DNA from: Nocardia goodfellowii
GTDB lineage: Bacteria; Actinomycetota; Actinomycetes; Mycobacteriales; Mycobacteriaceae
Assembly (NCBI RefSeq): GCF_017875645.1
Contig: NZ_JAGGMR010000001.1
Location: forward strand, 7,502,001 to 7,566,000
Direction of reading: 5' to 3'
Length of the DNA: 64,000 nucleotides
A program made the translations under genes and the position numbers. Positions within the stretch are counted from its first letter, which is position 1, and every line of letters starts with the position of its first letter. Shown one piece after another: positions 16,703 through 24,117 of this stretch. The notes beneath the pieces are model-generated. The model did not search any database, was not told the DNA's origin, and saw nothing but the letters and a program-made list of their open reading frames with translations.

Positions 16703-19612
16703 GTGCACATCGCACTGTTCAGCGACTTCCATCCCGCGACGATCGGGGGGATCCAGTCCTCGATGCGCGCCCAGCGACGGGGGTTGGAACGGCTCGGGCA
16801 TCGGGTCACCGTGTTCACCGCACCCACGCCGGAATCTACCGAACCCGACCCCGATGTGGTGGTTCTTTCGGCTGTCGCGGGTTTATGCGTCAACGGATTC
16901 GCCGTCGTCGGACCCACTCGGACGAACAATCGGGCGATCGACGCGGAATTCGCCGCGCGCGGCCCGATCGATGTGGTGCACCTGCACACCACCTACGGGG
17001 TCGCCATCGCCGGGCTGCGCGCCGCCCGCCGCCACGGGATACCGGTGGTGCAGACCATCCACAGTCGCGACGACGCCTTCATCGAGCACACCTCGCCGGT
17101 GCCCTACCTGTCGGCGCTGCTGTTGCGCGCGGTGCACGGGAGCTTCGTTCCGCATCGGGGTGCGATGCCGCGCCGGGCCGAGTCCCGCGCCGCCCGCCAC
17201 GCCTGGCGGACCATGATCGGGCAGGCGCGTGCCGCCGACCGGGTGATCGTGCCCTCCGCGCACTTCGCCGGATTGCTGCGCGCACACGGCTTCGACCGGC
17301 CGCTAATCGTGCTCTCCAACGGCGTCGCCGACGAACCGCTCGATCGTGCGCTGGGTCTCCGCCCCAGCGCGGAAGTTCCCGACCGGCCTGGCGGGACGCG
17401 CTCGACCGAACTCGCCGATGGCACGGCTTCCGACGCCAACGCTGGGTCGGCCGCGAGTCGATCCGGCGACACGGCTTCCCAGAACAACGCGGGGTCGGCC
17501 GCGATCGAATTCAGCGGCACAACTCCCCAGAAGAACGGGGGGTCAACCGCGATCGGCCCCGACGACACAACTTCCCAGAACGACACGTGGTCGGCCGCGA
17601 TCGAATTCAGCGGCACAACTTCCCAGAACAACGCGGGGTCAACCACGATCGGACCAGGCGGCACAGCTTCCGAGGATGCGAAGTCCGCCGCGATCAAACC
17701 CGGCCGCGCGGATGGGCCGCGCGCCGGGTTCCTGCGAGTGTTGTGGTGCGGGCGGTTTTCCCCGGAGAAACGGCTGCTCGAGGCTATCGAGGCGGTCGGG
17801 CTCGTGCCGACTTGCACGCTGAATATTTATGGCACGGGAGACCTTTCGGAGCGCGCACGAGCCGCGATCGAAGCCGCTGGCATCGGAGATCGGGTGCAGT
17901 TGTGCGGCGGGGTGTCGCAGGACGAGTGCCTGGCGGCGATGGCCGAGCACGACGTGTTGCTGTTCCCGTCGTGCGGGTTCGATACGCAGGGGATGGCGTT
18001 GCTCGAGGCCGTCGCGATGGGGCTGCCGGTCGTCTACTGCGATCCGGATCTGGCCGAGTCCGTGCCGGAAGGTGGGGGCGTGTGTACCGCCGACCCCTCG
18101 GTGGCCGCCATCGCCGCGACCTTGCGTGAACTCGCCGACGACCCGGCCGTGTTGACGCCGATGCGCAAGATCCTCGCGGTCCACGCGGATTCCGCGCGAC
18201 AGTCGCGCCTCACCGGACGCCTGGTCGAGGTCTATAAGGACCTCCTGTCCGACCTCTCGCCGATCGAATCGGAACTCCCTGTGCACCAGAATATTCCGAC
18301 TGCCCCGCATCGCCTGCCGCTGGTCGGCCACAGTCTGATCGTGCTGCGCGACGCGTTGACCTTCGTCAAATCCCTGTCCGCGCTGGGTCCGATCGTTCGC
18401 GTCTACCTCGGCCCGCGCCCGGCCTACGTGCTGACCACGCCGGAGCTCGTGCGGTCGGTCGGGCTCGGCGAGGCAGGCAACTTCCACCGGGAGGAACTGC
18501 GCGAGACGATGCAGGAGGTGATCCGGGCCGCGTCCAATGTGCTCAGCGGCGAACCGCACACGGTGCGACGCCGCATGATCGCACCCGCGCTCCGCCAGCG
18601 CCGGATCAACGAATACGCCGTGACGGCCGCGGATTCGGCGAACAAATGGGCCGAGCGCTTACCCGCCGGCCGCGAACTGGATCTGGTCGAGGAGGCGCAC
18701 GAGCTCGTCCTCGACATCATCTCCTCGACCCTGTTCACCGCCGATTTCACCGCTGCCGCGAAACACCAAGTGCGCCAGAACATTCCGTGGCTGCTGGAGC
18801 AGGTCATCGTGCGAGCGGCGATACCCGAGCCGGTGCGGCGGCTGCGGTTCGTCGCCAACCGCCGGTTCTCCGCGAAAGCCGCCCGGTTGCGCGCCGAGGT
18901 CGGCGCGGTCGTCGCCGAATACCGCCGCACCGACCGGGAATTCCCCGATGTGGCCTCGGCGCTGGTACGCCATGTCGACCCGGAGACCGGCGCCCGGCTG
19001 ACCGACGCGGAGGTCGTCGACGAACTGCTGCTGATGCTCGCCGCGGGTGTCGGCTCCACCGCCTCCATCCTGGCCTGGGTCTGGCACGAGGTGTTGAGTC
19101 ATCCGGACGTCGAAGCCGAATTACGCCGGGAGCTAGCCGATTTCGTCGGACCGGGCCCGGTCCGGCCCGACCATGTCACAACGCTGCCCTACCTGCGGCT
19201 GGTCATCCAGGAAACCCTCCGGTACTGGGCGCCGTGGGTCAGCACGCACACCGCCGACGGCCCGATCACCCTGGGCGGCGTCACCCTCCCCGACGGCGCG
19301 ATGATCGTCTACAGCCCATATCTGATCCACCACAGCGAGCACTACTATCCGGCTCCGGAAAACTTCGATCCGGACCGATGGTTTCCCGGCCGCGTGGAAG
19401 AGATCGACAAGAAGGCGGTTCTGCCGTTCGGAATCGGTGCACGTCACTGTCCCGGCAACACTTTCGCGCTGATGACGATCACCCTGTGCACCGCCGCCCT
19501 GTTCTCGACCTGGCGCCCGGTCCCCGAGCCGGGCCGTACCGTCGAACCCAAGACCCGCGACTTCGTCCCCACGCCCAACCGGCTGCCGGTCCGCCTGCGC
19601 CGGGCGCGGTAG
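16703..19612 (+). CDS. Fusion protein: GT4 glycosyltransferase with repeat insert, then cytochrome P450
   Basis: One frame of 969 residues from a GTG. Residues 1-210 are the N-terminal Rossmann half of a GT4 glycosyltransferase (HIALFSDFHPATIGGIQSS, HLHTTYGVA, VLSNGV). Residues about 240-335 are a Ser/Thr/Asn/Gly-rich repeat insert. Residues 340-520 are the donor-binding half (VLWCGRFSPEKRLLEAI, FPSCGFDTQGMALLEA with the EX7E-type glutamate). Residues about 527-969 are a complete P450: I-helix AGVGST (781-786), ETLR (837-840) and haem loop PFGIGARHCPGN with Cys916. No stop separates the halves; a GTG at 18281 could be an internal start for a separate P450. The P450 resembles pentalenene-oxygenase-type enzymes. 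Ferredoxin and reductase genes are not nearby. It is convergent with the UbiA operon, twelve bases between stops. Confidence 0.9.
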   Translation: MHIALFSDFHPATIGGIQSSMRAQRRGLERLGHRVTVFTAPTPESTEPDPDVVVLSAVAGLCVNGFAVVGPTRTNNRAIDAEFAARGPIDVVHLHTTYGVAIAGLRAARRHGIPVVQTIHSRDDAFIEHTSPVPYLSALLLRAVHGSFVPHRGAMPRRAESRAARHAWRTMIGQARAADRVIVPSAHFAGLLRAHGFDRPLIVLSNGVADEPLDRALGLRPSAEVPDRPGGTRSTELADGTASDANAGSAASRSGDTASQNNAGSAAIEFSGTTPQKNGGSTAIGPDDTTSQNDTWSAAIEFSGTTSQNNAGSTTIGPGGTASEDAKSAAIKPGRADGPRAGFLRVLWCGRFSPEKRLLEAIEAVGLVPTCTLNIYGTGDLSERARAAIEAAGIGDRVQLCGGVSQDECLAAMAEHDVLLFPSCGFDTQGMALLEAVAMGLPVVYCDPDLAESVPEGGGVCTADPSVAAIAATLRELADDPAVLTPMRKILAVHADSARQSRLTGRLVEVYKDLLSDLSPIESELPVHQNIPTAPHRLPLVGHSLIVLRDALTFVKSLSALGPIVRVYLGPRPAYVLTTPELVRSVGLGEAGNFHREELRETMQEVIRAASNVLSGEPHTVRRRMIAPALRQRRINEYAVTAADSANKWAERLPAGRELDLVEEAHELVLDIISSTLFTADFTAAAKHQVRQNIPWLLEQVIVRAAIPEPVRRLRFVANRRFSAKAARLRAEVGAVVAEYRRTDREFPDVASALVRHVDPETGARLTDAEVVDELLLMLAAGVGSTASILAWVWHEVLSHPDVEAELRRELADFVGPGPVRPDHVTTLPYLRLVIQETLRYWAPWVSTHTADGPITLGGVTLPDGAMIVYSPYLIHHSEHYYPAPENFDPDRWFPGRVEEIDKKAVLPFGIGARHCPGNTFALMTITLCTAALFSTWRPVPEPGRTVEPKTRDFVPTPNRLPVRLRRAR
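17420..17700 (+). repeat. 48-bp coding tandem repeat inside the GT-B fold
   Basis: About six imperfect 16-residue units of the form GTTSQNNAGSAAIEFS. At DNA level the core ACTTCCCAGAACAACGCG recurs every 48 or 96 bp with few differences. Copy number probably varies between strains. It lies exactly between the two Rossmann domains of the glycosyltransferase. Confidence 0.85.
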
Positions 19613-19624
19613 CCCCGGACCGGC

Positions 19625-20542
19625 TCACGTGCTCGGTGACAGCGCCTGGGCGATCAGCGTCAGGTAGAACAGCAGGGTGAAGGCGACGGCTGGGAGCACC
19701 GGATACTCCGGGCGGCTCGACCGCGCGAACCGCCAGGTGGCCGCAGCCGGTAGCAGCATGAGCGCCACCGCGATCCACGCGAGTGACCCGGTGGCCAACG
19801 GCCGCACCAGGACGATGTAGCTCGCGACCGCGAATCCCGCCAACAGCAGGACAGCCAGAGCGCTGCCGGTGGGCCCGAGCGCGTTGGAGTAGAGGAGCTC
19901 GCCGGGGCGTGGGTCGCGCGTGGTTTTGCGCGCGATCTCGAAGTGCAGGAAGACGCCGGTGGAGATCAGGGCCACGGCGGCAGTACGCCATTCGAGCCGC
20001 AGTTCGCCGGTATCGGCGGCGGAAACCACGACGTAGCTGATGACCAGGAACTGGATCGGATAGGTGATCGCCAGATTCAGCAGGACATTGGCGCGCAGTG
20101 CGTTCGAGCGTTGCTCTGCGCCCCAGAGCAGCAAGGCATAGGCCAGAACCGCGGCGATCAGCACAGCTGAACGCGCCGAGAACGACAGACTGATCGCCAT
20201 CGCGGCGATCGCGAGAACCGCCATCGCTGCGCGCAATTCGGCCGCGCTGACCGCTCCGGTGACGAGCGGACGGTCGGGGTGCTGGACGCGGTCGTAGTCG
20301 AGGTCCTTCTGTTCGTCGACCATGCGGAGATAGAGCAGCGTGATCGCGACGACCACGATCCGCAGGGCAGTCGCACCGGTGGGCCGCCACGCGGTATCCG
20401 GTTGCGCGAGAACGGCCGCCGTCCCTTCCAGCGCCAGCACCCAGACGATCGCGTACAGCAGGTAGTGCGGCTTGTACATCACCTTGGTGAAGTGCGCCAG
20501 GCGCGCGATCGAGGTGAGCAACGCCGATCCGGTACCGGTCAT
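19625..20542 (-). CDS. UbiA-family prenyltransferase
   Basis: Encodes 305 residues with eight or nine hydrophobic helices. The first Asp-rich motif reads LRMVDEQKDLDYDRVQHPDRPL (shown by D76, D80, D84 and following residues), which binds prenyl diphosphate through Mg2+; a second polar loop is HFEIARKTTRDPRPGE. This is the last gene of a seven-gene minus-strand operon; its ATG overlaps the stop of the nitroreductase gene. Most UbiA enzymes prenylate aromatic or polar acceptors in the membrane, and some relatives cyclise terpenes. Together with the convergent P450 and glycosyltransferase it suggests a prenylated or terpenoid product. Substrates are not predictable. Confidence 0.88.
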   Translation of the reverse strand: MTGTGSALLTSIARLAHFTKVMYKPHYLLYAIVWVLALEGTAAVLAQPDTAWRPTGATALRIVVVAITLLYLRMVDEQKDLDYDRVQHPDRPLVTGAVSAAELRAAMAVLAIAAMAISLSFSARSAVLIAAVLAYALLLWGAEQRSNALRANVLLNLAITYPIQFLVISYVVVSAADTGELRLEWRTAAVALISTGVFLHFEIARKTTRDPRPGELLYSNALGPTGSALAVLLLAGFAVASYIVLVRPLATGSLAWIAVALMLLPAAATWRFARSSRPEYPVLPAVAFTLLFYLTLIAQALSPST

Positions 20543-21150
20543 CCGTTGTCCCAGTGCTCCCACCTGGTGAGCTCCGCGGCCGGAGTACGCCGGCCCGGTG
20601 TGGAATCCGGTCCCGGCTTCAGGTGCGCCACCGGCAGCAGCGCGACCTGCGATACGTCCTCGAACGGGATGCCCAGCAGCTCGGCGACCTCACGTTCGAA
20701 AGCGAGGTGGGCTGTGGTGAGCGTGGAGCCGAGCCCGCGCGCGTGCAAGGCGAGCAGCAGATTCCACACCATCGGGTAGATCGAGCCGTAGAAGCTGGCC
20801 AGCTGGAGCGGGGTCGCCGGTGGCCTGCCCGGCGAGCAGACGAGGACCAGCGCCGGGACCTCGTGCAGGTGCTCGGCCAGGTATCGGCCCGACGCCAGAT
20901 CACGGCGTTGATCCGGACGCGGTGTGCGCGCGGAAAGGTAAGCGGCGAAACCTTTCCGGTAGTACTCGGCGACCTCGCGCTTGATCGCCGGATCCTCGAT
21001 GACGAGGAATCGCCACGGTTGCCGGTTGGTGCCGCTGGGGGCGTGCACCGCTACATCCAGACAGTCCAGCAGTTCCCGCCGGGAGACCGGGCGGGTGAGA
21101 TCCAGACGCCGCCGGAACGCCCGGGTCGTGGTCAGCAACTCGACATCCAT
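20539..21150 (-). CDS. Nitroreductase-family flavoprotein
   Basis: Encodes 203 residues. Typical elements are TTTRAFRRRLDLTRPVSR, the FMN-phosphate segment HAPSGTNRQPWRFLVIED, a mid region with LVCSP, and GLGSTLTTAHL. FMN-dependent reduction of a C=C, nitro or quinone group is expected. In this operon reduction of an unsaturated lactone (butenolide) formed by the AfsA-like enzyme is an attractive but unproven role. The ATG at 21150 overlaps the TGA of the upstream AfsA-like gene; a GTG one codon earlier is an alternative start. Confidence 0.88.
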   Translation of the reverse strand: MDVELLTTTRAFRRRLDLTRPVSRRELLDCLDVAVHAPSGTNRQPWRFLVIEDPAIKREVAEYYRKGFAAYLSARTPRPDQRRDLASGRYLAEHLHEVPALVLVCSPGRPPATPLQLASFYGSIYPMVWNLLLALHARGLGSTLTTAHLAFEREVAELLGIPFEDVSQVALLPVAHLKPGPDSTPGRRTPAAELTRWEHWDNG

Positions 21151-22124
21151 CACGGGTTACCGTCCAACGCGGAAACCACCGTGTCCGCCCCGAATTCGAG
21201 ATCGATCCGGGCCGCCACCGCTCCGGCCTGCTCGATCGCACACCGCACGACGGTGGGGTGGATCTCGGACTCGACGATCTCCGCGACACACTCGGCGGGA
21301 CGATCCAGTTCGACGAACCGATCGAATGCGCTTGCCACACTGAGCAATCGGGGTAGGTCGGGCAGCAGGGTGAGTGCGGTCTGCCGGGCCGCCTCGATCA
21401 GCAGGCTGCCGGGTACGTGGTCGAGCTGGTGATCGAACAGGAACGGGTGCGTGAGGTCGGCGACGAGCGCGGCCCGGGCGGTCCGTCCGTCGAGTCGTGG
21501 CGCGCCGATCACCACGTTGCGCCGATTCTCCCGCCCCACCGAGGCCGCCGGGGCGCGCTCGGTCAGCGGCCCGCTGCCACGAAACGGGCCCAGCCCCAAG
21601 CTGTTCCGGAATGTTCGCCGCATCCCGACCCAGCGCGGCGGGGTGATCCAGGAGAACGACCCGTCCACGGTCATCATCGGCGCATCGTCGCAGGCGATTT
21701 CCAGGACGAGGTCCAGCCCGTGCGGGACACCGCCGCGCTCGTGCCGCGCCGAGACGCGGACATTCAGCACCAGATCCGCGGGCGCGGCGCCCGTCTCCCA
21801 CACCGCGGTGTCGCTACCGGTGCCATTGAAGGTCCGTACCATGAACGCCATTTCCGTTGGTACACCGAAGAATTCGTGGGTCGAGGCGATCGCGGCCTGC
21901 CGGGCCGCCTCCATCACCGCCAGCGGGTCATGGCGCAGCCCCAGCGCTCCCACGTGATCGCCGTAGTACGCGTGCATCCGCGGCAACTGCGCCCCGACCA
22001 GGAATTCGTCCGCGCCGAGCCGATCCATGGAGGTCACGAAGACCTCCGATACGGCGCACCGGTGCGCCAGCACTCGGGAAACGGTGCGTAGATGCGTTGC
22101 CGTTACGGCTGAAGTCTGGGTCAT
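21150..22124 (-). CDS. AfsA/ScbA-like gamma-butyrolactone-type synthase
   Basis: Encodes 324 residues with two AfsA (hot-dog) repeats. The first half has LAHRCAVSEVFVTSM and AQLPRMHAYYGDH, with RHDPLAVMEAARQ; the second has THPFLFDHQLDHVPGSLLIEAARQ, the family signature. AfsA condenses a beta-ketoacyl thioester with dihydroxyacetone phosphate to start gamma-butyrolactone signals; relatives make furan or butenolide signals. The ATG at 22124 has GGAGGTC upstream and overlaps the previous stop. No ArpA-type receptor gene is next to it, which argues for a biosynthetic role or a receptor elsewhere. The acyl donor is unknown. Confidence 0.9.
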   Translation of the reverse strand: MTQTSAVTATHLRTVSRVLAHRCAVSEVFVTSMDRLGADEFLVGAQLPRMHAYYGDHVGALGLRHDPLAVMEAARQAAIASTHEFFGVPTEMAFMVRTFNGTGSDTAVWETGAAPADLVLNVRVSARHERGGVPHGLDLVLEIACDDAPMMTVDGSFSWITPPRWVGMRRTFRNSLGLGPFRGSGPLTERAPAASVGRENRRNVVIGAPRLDGRTARAALVADLTHPFLFDHQLDHVPGSLLIEAARQTALTLLPDLPRLLSVASAFDRFVELDRPAECVAEIVESEIHPTVVRCAIEQAGAVAARIDLEFGADTVVSALDGNP

Positions 22125-23044
22125 GTTCCGACCTCCAACCAGGTCGCCGCCGTTACCGGCGGTAGTGTCTGCGGACCGCTGCCGGTCCGCATGGGAAGCA
22201 CGTAGGATCCGAGTACCAGCACCGACCACGGGTCGAGTTCGTAACCGGCGTCCCACGCCTCGTTCAACAGCCGCGCACAGTCGGCATCCGAAAGTCCCGG
22301 TGCGACAGGCACACCCACGTCGGCGAGACCGCGCCGCACCTGTCCCATCGCCTCGGCGCGATCGAAACTTCGCGCCGGCGTCTCCGCGTAGATTTCCCGC
22401 GCGAGCTCGGCCGCCACGGCCGCGCCGTCGACCGACCGGGTGAGCAGACGCGCCCGCGTCCGCTCGTCGAAGAAGATCGAGAACTCCCGCAGCACATCCG
22501 CGGGGTCGTCGGGCGAATGCACCAGGTTCAGCAGGAAGTTGTGTCGCCCGAGGACATAGCGCAGCTCGCCGGGCACTCGTTTGCTCGGGTCGGTGGGGCC
22601 TTTCGCCGCGGTCAACCGCACCGGAACGGGCAGTTCACCGTCGGTCCCCCGCACCACCAGCACCAAGGCGTCCGACATCCCGACGAGCAGGTCGGCCAGC
22701 CGCCGCCGTTCCGCCGAGGCGATATTCCAGGCGAAGTACCAGATCGCGCGCACCAGGTGCCGGTTCACCGCCAACCGGTGCGCGTCGACAACCTGGAAAC
22801 CGTTCTCGCCCAGCCAGTCCAGCGTCGGTTCGACCGCTCGCGCCACCATGGCGTCGGGCTTGAGCAGTAGCAGCGAATGCTCGCGTGCGAACCCGCCGGG
22901 CTCGATGCCGAGCCGCACCAGGTGCTCGACGGTTTCCTGCACGTAGGTGTCCTCGGCATAGGCATCCACTTTCGCCGCCGACGGTGTCAGCGGATGCAGC
23001 AGCAGCCGCAGCGGCGGGTGCGTCCCCCGATCCACCGCGGTCAT
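22121..23044 (-). CDS. NDK-like kinase with extensions, operon-specific
   Basis: Encodes 307 residues, twice the size of a normal nucleoside diphosphate kinase. The NDK core is recognisable: LLLLKPDAMV (residues 58-67), ENGFQVVDAHRLAVNR, SDALVLVVRG, then GRHNFLLNLVHSPDDP with the phospho-histidine at His176, and ADVLREFSIFF. Compare the housekeeping ndk at 38900-39316, which has [20 protein letters not shown]. The N-terminal 55 and C-terminal 110 residues are extra. The conserved histidine suggests it transfers phosphate, perhaps to a nucleotide-linked or diphosphate intermediate of this pathway. Both ends overlap neighbouring genes by four bases. Confidence 0.82.
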   Translation of the reverse strand: MTAVDRGTHPPLRLLLHPLTPSAAKVDAYAEDTYVQETVEHLVRLGIEPGGFAREHSLLLLKPDAMVARAVEPTLDWLGENGFQVVDAHRLAVNRHLVRAIWYFAWNIASAERRRLADLLVGMSDALVLVVRGTDGELPVPVRLTAAKGPTDPSKRVPGELRYVLGRHNFLLNLVHSPDDPADVLREFSIFFDERTRARLLTRSVDGAAVAAELAREIYAETPARSFDRAEAMGQVRRGLADVGVPVAPGLSDADCARLLNEAWDAGYELDPWSVLVLGSYVLPMRTGSGPQTLPPVTAATWLEVGT

Positions 23045-24117
23045 CGGCCCGGCCCATCGAATTCGCGCGCCGCCGGTTCCCCGGGCAGCGCACCCAGATA
23101 TCCCGATTCGAGGCAGTAGTCCAGCAACACGCGCAGGTACTCCTTACCGGTGGCCGGGGACGGGCGGCCGAGCAGGATATCGGCGCGCGTAGTGTCGAAA
23201 GCCAGGCGGCGCTGGAAGTAGCTGGTGTAGCGGGATCCGATGCGGCGGTAGCTTTCTCGCTCGGAGGCCGGGAGTTCCGCTTCGGCGAAGACCGTTTCCG
23301 GAACGAACGTCGCCACCTCGAACGACGGGTATTCGGCGAGCACGTCGGAGATCTCGCGCAGCGAGAGGGCATCCCGGCCCAGCGCGTGCAGCGTCCGGCC
23401 CGCCGCCGAGTCGAAATCGAGAACCGCCGCGGCGATCACGTCGGCGACGTGATCGATCGGCGCCAGCGCCAGGGTCGCGTCGTAGCGGCCGGGCAGAGTC
23501 CGAAGTTTGCCCTCGACAATGTGTTTCACCACTGAGTACAGGTTCTTGTATTCGCGGATGGCGCCGGTGCCGGTGGCGCCGGTGACGATGCCCGGCCGGA
23601 CAACGGCCCAGTGCACCTCCGGCTCGGCGGCCCGCACCAACTGCTCGGCCCGGAACTTGCTCTGCTCGTAGCCGTTCGCGAATGACTGGCCCGCGTCCAG
23701 TTCGTCCTCACCGATCGTGCCGCCGCGAGAACCACAGACATACGCGGTGCTGACGTGGACCAGCGGCACGTCCCAGGCTCGGGCCAGCTCGAGGGCGTGC
23801 GCGGTGCCGCGCACATTCAGTTCCTCGTAATCCGCGGCGGCGGCGTTGAACGCTGTCGTCGCCGCGCTGTGCACGATGATCCCGACCCGCTCGGCCAAAT
23901 CGGCGGCGTCACGGTCGGGCATGCCGAAACCCGGCAACCGGATGTCGCCGGACACCGAGCTACCGGGCTCCAGCACGGTGCCGTCGTTGCGGACGATGCT
24001 CGAATCCTTGTGCAGCAGCGCGGCGACCGGACGTCCCGCGGCCGCCAGCCGGGCTACCACCTCGGCGCCGACCAGGCCGCTGGCCCCGGTCACCAGAACT
24101 GTGTCGCGCTGACTCAT
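23041..24117 (-). CDS. Extended SDR, thioester-reductase/epimerase-like
   Basis: Encodes 358 residues. The NAD(P)-binding motif is VLVTGASGLVGAEVVARL at the N-terminus; HSAATTAFNA follows, STAYVCG gives the active-site Ser/Thr region, and YEQSKFRAEQL provides Tyr and Lys (YxxxK). The pattern is closer to the thioester-reductase / fatty acyl-CoA reductase branch than to sugar epimerases, but either is possible. Start ATG 24117 overlaps the stop of the nucleotidyltransferase gene, and its stop overlaps the NDK-like start. It probably reduces an acyl or oxo intermediate in the pathway. Confidence 0.87.
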   Translation of the reverse strand: MSQRDTVLVTGASGLVGAEVVARLAAAGRPVAALLHKDSSIVRNDGTVLEPGSSVSGDIRLPGFGMPDRDAADLAERVGIIVHSAATTAFNAAAADYEELNVRGTAHALELARAWDVPLVHVSTAYVCGSRGGTIGEDELDAGQSFANGYEQSKFRAEQLVRAAEPEVHWAVVRPGIVTGATGTGAIREYKNLYSVVKHIVEGKLRTLPGRYDATLALAPIDHVADVIAAAVLDFDSAAGRTLHALGRDALSLREISDVLAEYPSFEVATFVPETVFAEAELPASERESYRRIGSRYTSYFQRRLAFDTTRADILLGRPSPATGKEYLRVLLDYCLESGYLGALPGEPAAREFDGPGR

